64,000 bases of DNA from Heyndrickxia camelliae (GCF_002844575.1 NZ_PIQO01000020.1:1-64000), one strand, 5' to 3'. Positions 15,432 through 24,126 are shown, counted from the stretch's first letter. Translations and numbers: made by a program. Notes: a model not told the origin generated them from the letters alone.

Positions 15432-15975
15432 ATTGTTCCGGTATTGTTTTTCTTTCTAGGAATGTCCGCCATTGCTCAACATAAAACTAATTTGAAATCG
15501 ATTATCGTTCTATCTATTAAGACCCTTTTTAGCAGGAGGAATAGTAAGCATTATTTTCCGTGTTAGCTCGCTGAAACTTCGGAGAATATTATGTTCCGAA
15601 GGGTCAGAGTGGTTTTCAAAACTGCTTTTAAATAATGTTGATTACCGAGTAAAGCAATTTTCAATGCAAATTATATTGACATACTAGCTTGGGCAATATT
15701 GCTTGGTTTTGCTTGAAAAGATGCAAGAAATACTACCAAAACATTAATCTCAAATGTTTCAAACGCAATATCCAAAATAAGAGCCGGATCATATAATTTC
15801 TCCAGTTGGTATTATATTATGGGTTCAGACCTTGACTCTATTTCGACAAATGGCCTTAGTTCTTAAGATGTACTCAATGATTCTCGTGAACAGCATTAAA
15901 ATTTTCCACAGAAACAACTTTTACAGAAATATCCAAATTTGTAAAACTACAGTTAGATTGGAATGTATAAAATAA
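15432..15975 (+). pseudogene. sstT: decayed SstT-type Na+/serine-threonine symporter
   Basis: No long frame survives, but blocks in shifting plus-strand frames match the SstT family in order. These are IVPVLFFFLGMSAIAQHKTN (from 15432), then LLLNNVDYRVK, NANYIDILAWAILLGFA, DARNTTKTLISNVSNAISKI and SDLDSISTNGLSS. These correspond to consecutive parts of the transporter core. Stops and frame changes are numerous, so decay is old. A second insertion sequence sits directly at its 3' side (15976). The 5' part before 15432 (15311-15431) is not recognisable. Confidence 0.6.
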
Positions 15976-16055
15976 CGCTGTTTTCGTATAGATTGTTGCT
16001 TTCTTGACCACCTGTTTAAGGTTGATATAATCGTGGTCTAGGAGAGGCGTTCGGT

Positions 16056-17065
16056 ATGTGGTTAGATGTGTATGAAGACGTTAATGTACTTTCAAAAGAA
16101 GAACAATTAGAGCTTTTTAAAGCTCTTAAAAATGACTTGTTTCCAGATGAGCCTGATAAGATTACTAAACTTCTCAAAACTATTCGTGAAACTCGTTTTA
16201 ATAGCGGGAATGGCTTGTGTTCATTGTGGAAGTACATCAGTGAAACGTAACGGAAAGTACAAGACACGTCAACGTTATCTGTGTAAAGATTGCAATAAGA
16301 CATTTAACGATATGACCAACACTCCGTTTTCAGGCTGTACGCTACCCTGAAAAATGGGTAAAGTATATGGAAATGATGGTTGAAGGCTATACTCTACCTA
16401 AAATTGCTAAACGCCTAAAAATACACATATCAACAGCTTTTTATTGGAGACATAAAATCTTAAATGCACTTCGTTCAATAGAATTCGAACAACTCCAAGG
16501 TATTGTGGAAAGTGACGAGACTTTCTTTCGTGAGTCAATGAAAGGGCGAGAAGTTACACACCGTAAAGCTAAGAAACGTGCTACAAAAGACGAAAAAAAG
16601 AGGCATATCTGACCTAAAGATTGCTGTAGTTGTTGCACAAGACCGTAATCATAATATAGTTGCTCTAAAAGCTGGTACAGGTCGTGTCAAAGCTGAAGAA
16701 ATTGATGCAGCGATTGGGAAGTACATTCATCCAAGTGCTTTACTATGCACTGATACAGCAACGAACTACAAGAAGTTTGCCAAAATTAAAGGATTACAAC
16801 ACGAAACAATCAATGAACGTCAAAAGCAACTGTGAAGAAAGGGATTTTTCATATTCAGCACGTTAATAACTTTCATAGCCGATTGAAAACGTGGATTAGA
16901 CGTTTCCAAGATGTAGCTACAAAATACCTTGATAACTATCTCTATTGGTTTCGTTGGTTAGAAATTGACAAGCATTTAGCATTTGAAAAACAAGTTGAAC
17001 AAATGCTTATTTCTGCCTGCCAAAAATCAAACAATACAACAGTTCAGATGTTAAGAACAGCTTGA
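16056..17065 (+). pseudogene. IS1595-type transposase with about four frameshifts
   Basis: Consecutive fragments rebuild one transposase: MWLDVYEDVNVLSKEEQLEL (from the ATG behind GGAGAGG), then zinc ribbon CVHCGSTSVKRNGKYKTRQ... YLCKDCNKTF, then MVEGYTLPKIAKRLKIHIST and IVESDETFF (first Asp). Next come LLCTDTATNYKKF (second Asp) and [20 protein letters not shown]. Frame changes lie near 16200, 16345, 16600 and 16830. It cannot make a full protein, so the element moves only if a related transposase acts in trans. Confidence 0.88.
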
Positions 17066-17137
17066 AAACTCTTACAGGATTAATTCCTAAATTATGGTAT
17101 TATTATATTTGATAATACATATTTAGGAGGGATATAG

Positions 17138-17536
17138 ATGATTTTTGAAATGACTACTCAGGTTAGAGTTGCCAATATTGAAGAAGGGCAAAAGTGGTAT
17201 GAAACACTGCTTAATAAGAAGCCTGATTTCACTCCACACGAGGGATTTGCTGAGTGGGAACTCATTCCTGGTTGTTGGTTGCAGGTCGCAGAAGGAACTC
17301 TTACCGAGGGGAACGGACCTTTACGTTTAGGAGTTACTAACATTGAAGCTGAAAGAGACAGACTGATAGACGAGTTAAAGATTGATAGATTTGAAATACT
17401 TTCAAGACCTGAAGTACCTGTGAAATGGGGAACTTTCACAGACCCTTGGGGTAATCGACTTGGATTTTTCGAATACTTAGATAAGGGCGAAGAGCAAGAA
17501 CGTATTAAAACTATCATTGGAACAATAGAAGTTTAA
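17138..17536 (+). CDS. VOC superfamily (glyoxalase/bleomycin-resistance-like) IS passenger protein
   Basis: An intact 132-residue protein behind TTAGGAGGG. It has the paired beta-alpha-beta-beta-beta modules of the VOC fold: MTTQVRVANIEEGQKWYETL at the start and the typical end DPWGNRLGFFEYLD. VOC proteins are metal enzymes or drug-binding resistance proteins; the substrate cannot be read from sequence. It lies within the insertion sequence, 72 bases behind the dead transposase, and has stayed intact while the transposase decayed, which suggests selection for it. Confidence 0.82.
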   Translation: MIFEMTTQVRVANIEEGQKWYETLLNKKPDFTPHEGFAEWELIPGCWLQVAEGTLTEGNGPLRLGVTNIEAERDRLIDELKIDRFEILSRPEVPVKWGTFTDPWGNRLGFFEYLDKGEEQERIKTIIGTIEV

Positions 17537-17549
17537 AAAAGTATAGAAA

Positions 17550-17579
17550 GAAAGGGAACTTCCCTCGGAGTTCCCTTTC
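17550..17579 (+). terminator. terminator inside IS element
   Basis: GAAAGGGAACT (17550-17560) pairs with AGTTCCCTTTC (17569-17579), directly after the VOC gene. It would end passenger transcription before the element's right end. Confidence 0.7.
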
Positions 17580-17797
17580 ATCTATGTGAAAAACAACAAA
17601 GTTTACGAAAACAGCGTAAAATAAAAAAGAATGAATTAAAAGCAATATAATACGAAAGCCCCCTATTCTTATAATAGCGGGTTATTTGTTTGGATTTTTT
17701 TAGATTAAAATCGTTCAGGCTTTTAAATTAAATTTACTATATAAACAACTATTCCATGGTTTATGACAAATAGTAATTTTGGTATATTTACAATAAT

Positions 17798-17826
17798 TTG
17801 ACATAATTTTATGATTATTCTGTAAT
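17798..17826 (+). promoter_or_regulatory. sigma-A type promoter for the amidase gene
   Basis: TTGACA (17798-17803), 17-base spacer, TGTAAT (17821-17826). The predicted untranslated leader is about 85 bases and contains an unused AAAGGAGAG at about 17838 before the true GAGGAGG site. The rest of 17625-17797 shows no gene. Confidence 0.6.
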
Positions 17827-17915
17827 TACTTTTTTAAAGAAAGGAGAGACCCGAAAAAAATTCACTCATATTCAGCTTAGAAATACATCATTATGGATAA
17901 AGAGGAGGATTTTGT

Positions 17916-18638
17916 ATGAAAAAATTATTATTGTCAGGAATATTAGCATTTGGACTTGTGTGTATTCATGTTTCAAGTACATTTGCAGCAATTGATCAAT
18001 TGCCATATTTAAGTGACATATTACAAATGCAGCCAGATGTTTCTGAGCAAGAATTATTATCTAACGTGGAGGCTATTGCTAAAGAGACTGGAAAATCAAA
18101 GGAAGAAATTGTTGCACAAATATATAAAGAACTTAAAAATGATGCAGAACAAGCAACAATCGAGCATAAATATAATTTAAATGGTGGAAGCGGTGGAACC
18201 GTACCTGTTGGTAGCAGTTCTAAAGGAAATTTCTTCTATACTGATTCACAAACCGCTTATTTAAACCATGGCCATGTTGGTTTATATTATGCGAGCAACA
18301 CAATAGTAGAATCTGTTCCAGGGGCTGGAGTCCGCAAAATATCTACTACAAGCAGATTAGTTGATAAAGGTGGTGCTTGTGTTAAATCCGTAAGCACGTC
18401 TTTGACCAATCGCAGCGCTGCTGCAAATTGGGCATATGGAGAAATTGGTGAGTCTTATTCCTATAATTTTGCTACTAATCGATTAACAGGCTATAATGGT
18501 GCGAAAAATTGTTCAAAATTAATATGGTCAGCATATAAATTACATGGAAATTTAGACTTAGATAAGAACGGAGGCCTAGGAGTTTATCCACGGGATGTAC
18601 GTGATGCTTCTTCTACAAAACTAGTTCGGAATATCTAA
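17916..18638 (+). CDS. secreted permuted papain-like (YiiX/YycO-type) amidase
   Basis: A 240-residue exported protein. The signal peptide is residues 1-24 (MKKLLLSGILAFGLVCIHVS, cleavage likely after STFA). A helical pro-region of about 55 residues follows, then a catalytic domain from about residue 95. Its pattern, NHGHVGLYYASNTIVESVPG (His) and later NCSKLIWSAYKLHG (Cys) and PRDVRDAS, is that of permuted NlpC/P60-like hydrolases. These cut amide bonds in lipids or cell wall peptides. RBS GAGGAGG. It is followed by a hairpin and a membrane-anchored protein gene, suggesting a two-gene unit. Confidence 0.78.
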   Translation: MKKLLLSGILAFGLVCIHVSSTFAAIDQLPYLSDILQMQPDVSEQELLSNVEAIAKETGKSKEEIVAQIYKELKNDAEQATIEHKYNLNGGSGGTVPVGSSSKGNFFYTDSQTAYLNHGHVGLYYASNTIVESVPGAGVRKISTTSRLVDKGGACVKSVSTSLTNRSAAANWAYGEIGESYSYNFATNRLTGYNGAKNCSKLIWSAYKLHGNLDLDKNGGLGVYPRDVRDASSTKLVRNI

Positions 18639-18643
18639 GGCGC

Positions 18644-18678
18644 AATGGCAATAAGTTTTAAAGAGACTTATTGCCATT
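18644..18678 (+). terminator. hairpin between amidase gene and its downstream partner
   Basis: AATGGCAATAAG (18644-18655) pairs perfectly with CTTATTGCCATT (18667-18678). No T-run follows, and the next ribosome site (AAGGGGG) starts only 5 bases later, so it may act as an attenuator or mRNA-processing site rather than a full terminator. Confidence 0.5.
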
Positions 18679-18694
18679 TGACAAGGGGGATAAA

Positions 18695-19885
18695 ATGAAA
18701 AAATACATTTTCTTATTAGTTGTATTGATTGCTGTAGGAGGTGTACTGATTTACTTTATTCAAGAAAATAAAAGCGTTGATACTTCTACATTGATTGAAA
18801 AAGAAAAGATTGGACAAAAAAATTTTCTAGAAAATAAGCAGGCAGCAATTTTATTCTCCTCCACCATTGATCAAGATGCCAATAATAAGGGGCTAAGCTA
18901 TGCTGTATTCGTGGATGATACCGGAGCTGCCACTGGATATAAAATGAAAAGTTTAGAGCTAGGGTCCATGGCGAAGGGAAAACAAGGCGTTCTTTTGGTT
19001 GATAAGGACAAGATTAGACTTGTTGGGACTAAATATCAAGAATTCAATATGGAAAAAGAACAACACACCGGGGAAAGAACTGGGTATTTAGAAAATCAAA
19101 ATGTATATTTTAGTATTTTTAATACAGGTGTAAACAAGTCAAGTGGCGAAAACGGATATGACTCAAATGTATTATTTGGGAATAAAAATGGATTTAAGAA
19201 TGGAAACATACCTCATTATATTTTAACTTCTGGTATTGATCAAAACGATATAATTATATTAACAAATGATATCGAAAAGAAGTACGACCTTAAAAAAGTT
19301 ACTATTACAAAAGAACTCTTGAAGGTAAAAGATATTGTTGAGCTTAAAAATGAAAAATCCTATGACTATGCTAACCTCTCTCAAATAGTGTGTGACAAAG
19401 ATTTTTATTATGTTGTTCTCAGTGAGTACGTAAAGGATAATAGTGAAAATACTGTTCTCCTCCGTATTAATAAAAAAACATTAGAACAAGAGAAATTTAT
19501 TCTGGCCACATATAAAAACGGGGCAGCAGCAGTTCCTTACAATCCGAGAAACTCAGCATATTTATTTCAAAATACATTTTACTATCTGAACGGTTTAGGA
19601 GAAGTAATTACGTTTAATACGACCACAAACAAATCCACTATTAAATTTACTATTAAAGGTGCGCGAAAAGATGGTGTCAGACGTAATGAAGGAACATACT
19701 TTCAAGATGGAAAATTGTACGTGATGCGTTATAACGACCACAAAGAAACGAAATATTTTATTGAAGAATATTCTCTGGATACTGGAGAAAAGTTAAAGGT
19801 AATCAATATCAAAGGGTTAGATAAACTATTATCCTCAGTGAAAAAAGTGACCATACACGCGTACGATTTTAGAATGCTAAAATAG
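18695..19885 (+). CDS. membrane-anchored extracellular protein, unknown function
   Basis: About 396 residues from the ATG at 18695 (AAGGGGGATAAA ribosome site). An N-terminal anchor (KKYIFLLVVLIAVGGVLIYF) is followed by a long extracytoplasmic part with regular beta-strand and turn spacing (for example ILFSSTIDQDANNKG..., GVLLVDKDKIRLVGTKYQEF, FYYLNGLGEVITFNTTTNKS), as in beta-propeller-like proteins. No lipobox. It directly follows the amidase gene, so the two may work together at the cell surface. No family recognised. Confidence 0.6.
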   Translation: MKKYIFLLVVLIAVGGVLIYFIQENKSVDTSTLIEKEKIGQKNFLENKQAAILFSSTIDQDANNKGLSYAVFVDDTGAATGYKMKSLELGSMAKGKQGVLLVDKDKIRLVGTKYQEFNMEKEQHTGERTGYLENQNVYFSIFNTGVNKSSGENGYDSNVLFGNKNGFKNGNIPHYILTSGIDQNDIIILTNDIEKKYDLKKVTITKELLKVKDIVELKNEKSYDYANLSQIVCDKDFYYVVLSEYVKDNSENTVLLRINKKTLEQEKFILATYKNGAAAVPYNPRNSAYLFQNTFYYLNGLGEVITFNTTTNKSTIKFTIKGARKDGVRRNEGTYFQDGKLYVMRYNDHKETKYFIEEYSLDTGEKLKVINIKGLDKLLSSVKKVTIHAYDFRMLK

Positions 19886-20005
19886 CTAAATGGCCAACTT
19901 TCTTTTAGTCTATTTGAACATGTTATACGCCACTGAATTAATGTAGCAGCAAATACCTCTAATCTGATAGAGTAAACTGGTAAAAATTGCATGGATAAAA
20001 AAATA

Positions 20006-20027
20006 CAACGGCAATTTTTTGCCGTTG
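20006..20027 (-). terminator. terminator of the 29-residue membrane peptide gene
   Basis: CAACGGCAA (20006-20014) pairs with TTGCCGTTG (20019-20027). On the minus strand it follows the TAG stop directly and ends in TATTTTTTT. Confidence 0.7.
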
Positions 20028-20117
20028 CTATTCTTTCATCATTTTATTGAACATATATGAAGTTGCTACCATTGCTAATAAAAATAGCGCTAATACTACA
20101 TACATACCGATATTCAT
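20028..20117 (-). CDS. 29-residue small membrane protein
   Basis: MNIGMYVVLALFLLAMVATS then YMFNKMMKE: one membrane-spanning helix (about residues 4-22) and a short basic tail. A GGTGGTGATTTAC site stands before the ATG, and a terminator follows the stop directly, so this is very probably a real gene. It is alone in the 505-base gap 19886-20390; the remainder of that gap is AT-rich and shows no other gene. Function unknown; single-helix peptides of this type often regulate membrane proteins or act as toxins. Confidence 0.6.
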   Translation of the reverse strand: MNIGMYVVLALFLLAMVATSYMFNKMMKE

Positions 20118-20340
20118 GTAAATCACCACCAAATACATTACTATAGAGATATAATTGTTTACTAGTAGGCTATTGTGAACATTGTGTGTTCTTTGTTACT
20201 ACAAAGCTTCTCTTAGATTATAAATGTATTATAACATTCTCTTAAAATAATAAACAATAACATAAATAAAAGTACATACAATATACATATTTTATTAGTT
20301 AGGCATTAGCTATTTTTCCCATTTTATTTTTACCACTTAA

Positions 20341-20373
20341 AAAAGCTTTACTTTCTCAAGAGTAAAGCCTTTT
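20341..20373 (-). terminator. terminator of yitT-type gene
   Basis: AAAAGCTTTACT (20341-20352) pairs with AGTAAAGCCTTTT (20361-20373) with one mismatch; a T-run follows on the minus strand. Confidence 0.65.
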
Positions 20374-20390
20374 GTAATTTCTAAATTCCG

Positions 20391-21275
20391 TTAATGAATA
20401 TCCCTCTTCTTAAAGTTCCCGCCGCGAACTTCAGCGATATCTCCAAATGCTAGAAAGGCGCTATCATCCAATTCCTCTACAATCGTTTTTAACTTTGCCT
20501 CTTCCAAGCGGTTAATAATGCAGAAGATCACTTGTTTTTCATCTTCTGTAAAAGCACCTTCCCCTTTCAGATACGTTACTCCACGTCCTAATCTTGCAAG
20601 TATGGCATCTCCAATTTCCTTGTAATTATCACTTATAATATACACCGATTTTGATTGATCCAGTCCCTGTACTACGACATCAATTGTTTTGGTTGCAATA
20701 ATGTAAGCAATTATAGAGTACATTGCTCTATTCCAGTTAAAAACAAATCCTGCAATTGCAAGTATGAACACGTTAATGAACATGATAATTTCACCAACTG
20801 AGAATGGAAACTTTTTGTTAATAAGAATTGCAAGTATTTCAGTACCGTCCATTGCTCCTCCAAACTTAATTACAAGGCCAACCCCAATACCGATAACAAT
20901 TCCACCAAAAATAGTAGCTAACAGAATATCTTGTGTGAAGGCGGGAACTGGTGTAAATAAGGCCGTAAAAAACGACAATACCGCAATTCCGAACAAAGTA
21001 GAAAATGCAAATGTCTTACCTATTTGTTTCCGACCAATGAAAATAAAAGGAAGATTTAATAAAAATATAAATACACCAAGCGGTATTCCTGTTAAATGTG
21101 CCAGCATAATAGAAATACCGGTAATTCCGCCATCAATGACGCTATTGGGAACAAGGAAAATTTCTAATCCTACAGCTGCAATAATCCCTCCTATTAGGAT
21201 GGCAATAGCTCTCTGCAATATTTTTCTCTTTTTTAATTTACGATGTTGATATTTTATTATTTGGCTGCTAGTCAT
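20391..21275 (-). CDS. YitT family membrane protein
   Basis: A 294-residue inner-membrane protein. A basic N-terminus is followed by five or six membrane helices (about residues 22-210) with the family pattern AAVGLEIFLVPNSVIDGGIT and FGGAMDGTEILAI. It ends in a soluble DUF2179 domain (about 215-285, KSVYIISDNYKEIGDAILAR, GRGVTYLKGEGAFT). Bacilli carry several paralogues (YitT, YpjC, YqfU, YvjA); the transported substrate is not established. Normal length, single gene with own terminator. Confidence 0.88.
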   Translation of the reverse strand: MTSSQIIKYQHRKLKKRKILQRAIAILIGGIIAAVGLEIFLVPNSVIDGGITGISIMLAHLTGIPLGVFIFLLNLPFIFIGRKQIGKTFAFSTLFGIAVLSFFTALFTPVPAFTQDILLATIFGGIVIGIGVGLVIKFGGAMDGTEILAILINKKFPFSVGEIIMFINVFILAIAGFVFNWNRAMYSIIAYIIATKTIDVVVQGLDQSKSVYIISDNYKEIGDAILARLGRGVTYLKGEGAFTEDEKQVIFCIINRLEEAKLKTIVEELDDSAFLAFGDIAEVRGGNFKKRDIH

Positions 21276-21331
21276 TATTCTTCTCCCTCTTTTATGAATA
21301 AATTAATTATAGCAAAAAAACAAATAACATA

Positions 21332-21359
21332 AAAAACCCTCAAACAATAGAGGGTTTTT
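21332..21359 (-). terminator. terminator of hydroxyacid dehydrogenase gene
   Basis: AAAAACCCT (21332-21340) pairs with AGGGTTTTT (21351-21359); on the minus strand the stem runs into a T-tract. Confidence 0.75.
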
Positions 21360-21399
21360 CTAAGTATTTTATAAAGTTTACTATTACACCAAGATTTTC

Positions 21400-22353
21400 T
21401 TAATTTACCGGTGTTAGGGGTTTTTCACCATTTAATACTTGCAAAATATTTTTCGCAGTTAATTCAGCCATTGCATTACGTGCTTCGATTGTAGCATTTC
21501 CAATATGCGGTGTCAGAACAACATTTTTCATTTGCTTCAGTTCCTCTGTAATAGTCGGTTCAAATTCAAATACATCAAGGGCAGCACCTGCAATCATTTT
21601 ATCCTGCAAAGCTTTCACTAAGTCCCCTTCCTTTACAACTGCCCCACGAGAAACATTTACAAGAAAAGCATCCTTTTTCATTTTCTCTATTTGGCTTAAT
21701 GTCATTAAATGATGTGTAGAAGCATTGTACGGCGTATGGATGGATACGATATCCGATTGACGTAGCAGCTCATCCAAAGAGACATAAGATGCATCACATA
21801 CTTCTTCTATTGTACGATCTTTTCGTCTAGGTGAAGTATAAATAATGTTCATGCCAAATGCTTTAGCTCTTTTGGCGACAGCTTGTCCAATACTTCCAAG
21901 ACCAATAATACCTAATGTTTTCTGTGATAATTCTCTTCCTAAAAAGAAAAGCGGTGCCCATCCATTGAATCCTACTGTCCGACAAAGCTGGTCTCCTTCA
22001 GGAATTCTCCTCATAACTGCTAAAATGATTCCTAATGTTAATTCAGCAGTTGCCTCTGTGGAAACTCCTGGAGCATTTGTGACAACAATATTGTGTTCCT
22101 TGGCATAGGCAGTATCAATATTATTAAAGCCCGCTCCAAAGTTTGCAATAATTTTTAAGTTTTTTGCTTTCTTCATAACATCCCTTGTCACAGGTGTTGA
22201 TAAGGGACATAGTAAGGCATCAACGTCTTTTATTTTTTCGCTTAGTTCTTGTTCTGTAATAAGTTCAGTTCCTCGATACACTTCAACATCATGTTCTGAT
22301 AATAACTTGTATCCAATTTGCGGTATTTCCCCTGATATGTATATTTTCGCCAT
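21400..22353 (-). CDS. D-isomer-specific 2-hydroxyacid dehydrogenase (glyoxylate/hydroxypyruvate reductase type)
   Basis: A 317-residue NAD(P)H enzyme that reduces 2-keto acids such as glyoxylate or hydroxypyruvate. The nucleotide-binding Rossmann motif is LGIIGLGSIGQAVAKRAKAF. The active-site residues are visible: Arg in VNVSRGAVV, Glu in ALDVFEFEP and His in VVLTPHIGNAT. Substrate-loop N-terminus: IANFGAGFNNID. Full family length. No operon partner: the next gene upstream, pssA, is about 90 bases away on the same strand. The exact substrate is not decided by sequence. Confidence 0.88.
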   Translation of the reverse strand: MAKIYISGEIPQIGYKLLSEHDVEVYRGTELITEQELSEKIKDVDALLCPLSTPVTRDVMKKAKNLKIIANFGAGFNNIDTAYAKEHNIVVTNAPGVSTEATAELTLGIILAVMRRIPEGDQLCRTVGFNGWAPLFFLGRELSQKTLGIIGLGSIGQAVAKRAKAFGMNIIYTSPRRKDRTIEEVCDASYVSLDELLRQSDIVSIHTPYNASTHHLMTLSQIEKMKKDAFLVNVSRGAVVKEGDLVKALQDKMIAGAALDVFEFEPTITEELKQMKNVVLTPHIGNATIEARNAMAELTAKNILQVLNGEKPLTPVN

Positions 22354-22445
22354 GTTCTCACCCTTATCTCCCTTAAAATATGCAACAATGCATCATTTTT
22401 ACTATAATAGTAACGCTTTCATATCTTCATATCAATGAAAAGGGC

Positions 22446-22937
22446 CTAAAACTTCTTAACTTTTATAGGGCTGACCATGAGGACGGCTAAAATGAATACA
22501 ATCCATGTATTTGTATATAAAAAAACTTCCATACCTGCTACGATTAGACCAGCAAGAGTAATGGGAATGCCAATAAAATGTCCAACTGTCGGTTTTGCAC
22601 TGAATCGTGCAAGTCTCAATGCTCCCATCGTCGGAAAAAGAATAAAAGCAAGTTGTGTAAAAAGAGAATGAGCGGTTATCGTGTGAAAAATAAGGGCAGG
22701 TGCTACACCAAAGCTCACGATATCTGCAAGTGAATCAAGTTCCACACCGAATTCACTATTTACCTTAAGTTTACGAGCTACCCTTCCATCAAATAAATCT
22801 AAAAAGGCAGCTAAAAAAATCACTAATGCCCCTTCTCTGATAAATCCTTCATTATTTAAAGTAATCGCACTAACTCCGCAAATTAAATTTCCAATGGTAA
22901 ATAGGTTAGGAAGTGATCTTGATATAAATTGAAACAA
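22446..22937 (-). CDS. pssA: CDP-diacylglycerol-serine O-phosphatidyltransferase
   Basis: A membrane enzyme making phosphatidylserine from CDP-diacylglycerol and serine, the precursor of phosphatidylethanolamine. The CDP-alcohol phosphotransferase motif D-G-x2-A-R-x8-G-x3-D-x3-D is complete in DGRVARKLKVNSEFGVELDS then LADIVSFG. About 163 residues from the TTG at 22937, which is spaced correctly behind AGGTGG; the GTG at 22955 lies before that site. The N-terminus LPNLFTIGNLICG is typical of PssA. No psd gene is adjacent, unlike in B. subtilis. Confidence 0.88.
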   Translation of the reverse strand: MFQFISRSLPNLFTIGNLICGVSAITLNNEGFIREGALVIFLAAFLDLFDGRVARKLKVNSEFGVELDSLADIVSFGVAPALIFHTITAHSLFTQLAFILFPTMGALRLARFSAKPTVGHFIGIPITLAGLIVAGMEVFLYTNTWIVFILAVLMVSPIKVKKF

Positions 22938-23087
22938 AATGGTTCCACCTTTCACAACTTCGAATCTTACTGCTAGTGTTCTTTGAACTGCGAAAATGTA
23001 TTCACTAAGGAATCATTCATGCCTACAACATTTATTTCTAGGAAAAATAAATTTGAATCTGTTGAGCCACAATAAAAAGAAAATGGT

Positions 23088-24062
23088 TTGGTTAAGGGGC
23101 CTTGGGATTTGAAAAAGAAGAAATTATTACGAAGGGAAAAAATCCTGTTCATCTTCAAAATGGCACTAGCTTCGGGGATCTCCTGGCAAATATGTGTTTG
23201 GACAGGTTCCAAATATCCTTATTTAGCACCTATTTCTGTTATTTTATGTCTGCAAACAACTATATTAAAATCCATTCGTTTCGCACTATCACGTATACTT
23301 GGAACCATTTTTGGTGTGATCTTCACCGTTATGTTGACTTCGGAATTGCCTTTAAAAGGTTGGACCATTGCCTTCATCCTTTTAATCAGTACAGGAATAT
23401 CCCTTTTATTCGGTGTAAATATTACATCTATCCATCAGATAGCCTTATCCACTCTTTTAATTCTTGTGTTCGCACCAAAATTACAAGACTACGGATTATA
23501 TAGGTTAATCGATACGGTAATTGGCATTATTGTTATATTGCTTATACATGCCTTTATCTTTCCTCCTAACTTCACAACAATTGCAGGTGAATCGTTACAG
23601 AATATAAAAAACATGTTAGTAAAGAAATTGGAGGGACTAGCTGTATGGTTAGAGAACGGAGCAACTAACAAAGATTATTTTATAGCTGAAATGGATGGAA
23701 TGGTCTGGAGCAAGTTGCAAGACGCCTTTCAAGATATAAGCAAAGCAGAAAATAGTATGCGTTTTAATCCCTTTAGAAGTAAAAGCAGTCTAGAACTGAA
23801 ACTTATTAAACAAAAGCTAACTATTTTAAGAAAAGAATATACAATTATTGAAAGGTTCTATGAGATTATTCTGCAGTGGAATGAAGAGAAAACAATGACA
23901 AAAGAGGAGATACAATATTGGTCTTCTACCTTTATATTTTTAGGGGATGCTTTAAAAAACTGGACGGCTGAAGAAACACTTCCTGTATTGGATAACTCCT
24001 CCATTTATCATGAACATCTTAAAATAGATGCAATGAGGTTCCTACAAATATTAAAAACATAG
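23088..24062 (+). CDS. FUSC/aromatic acid exporter family membrane protein
   Basis: About 320 residues. The N-terminal half has five or six membrane helices (about residues 25-165) with the family pattern YPYLAPISVILCLQTTILKS and RILGTIFGVIF. The C-terminal half is a cytoplasmic helical domain with long coiled segments (ELKLIKQKLTILRKEYTIIE). These proteins are thought to export aromatic acids or similar small molecules. The start is uncertain: TTG at 23088 opens the frame, but TTG at 23109 has an AAGGGG site. Confidence 0.8.
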   Translation: MVKGPWDLKKKKLLRREKILFIFKMALASGISWQICVWTGSKYPYLAPISVILCLQTTILKSIRFALSRILGTIFGVIFTVMLTSELPLKGWTIAFILLISTGISLLFGVNITSIHQIALSTLLILVFAPKLQDYGLYRLIDTVIGIIVILLIHAFIFPPNFTTIAGESLQNIKNMLVKKLEGLAVWLENGATNKDYFIAEMDGMVWSKLQDAFQDISKAENSMRFNPFRSKSSLELKLIKQKLTILRKEYTIIERFYEIILQWNEEKTMTKEEIQYWSSTFIFLGDALKNWTAEETLPVLDNSSIYHEHLKIDAMRFLQILKT

Positions 24063-24092
24063 TAATACTCATTGCGTCACTGTAAATGTCAA

Positions 24093-24126
24093 AAAATAGT
24101 GCTCATTGTAAAATGAACACTATTTT
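24093..24126. terminator. bidirectional terminator between exporter gene and argH
   Basis: AAAATAGTGCTCATT (24093-24107) pairs with AATGAACACTATTTT (24112-24126) with one wobble. It lies between converging genes with A/T tracts on both sides. Confidence 0.7.

Larger units (their letters stand above)
15976..17616 (+). mobile_element. second IS1595-type element, transposase decayed, passenger intact
   Basis: The element is 1,641 bp. CGCTGTTTTCGTA at 15976-15988 is matched by its complement at 17604-17616, with further inner similarity (TTGTTG). The flanks both read TAAAATAA (15968-15975 and 17617-17624), an exact 8-bp target duplication. Contents in one direction: a frameshifted transposase (16056-17065), a VOC-family gene (17138-17536) and a terminator hairpin (17550-17579). 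The layout is the same as in the element at 7266-8942, but the ends and the passenger differ. Confidence 0.88.

Noticed and set aside
16016-16303. 95-codon minus-strand frame
   Set aside because: Shadow of the decayed transposase on the other strand.
22973-23212. 79-codon minus-strand frame upstream of pssA
   Set aside because: It overlaps the start of the FUSC-type gene, has no good ribosome site, and its composition is poor.
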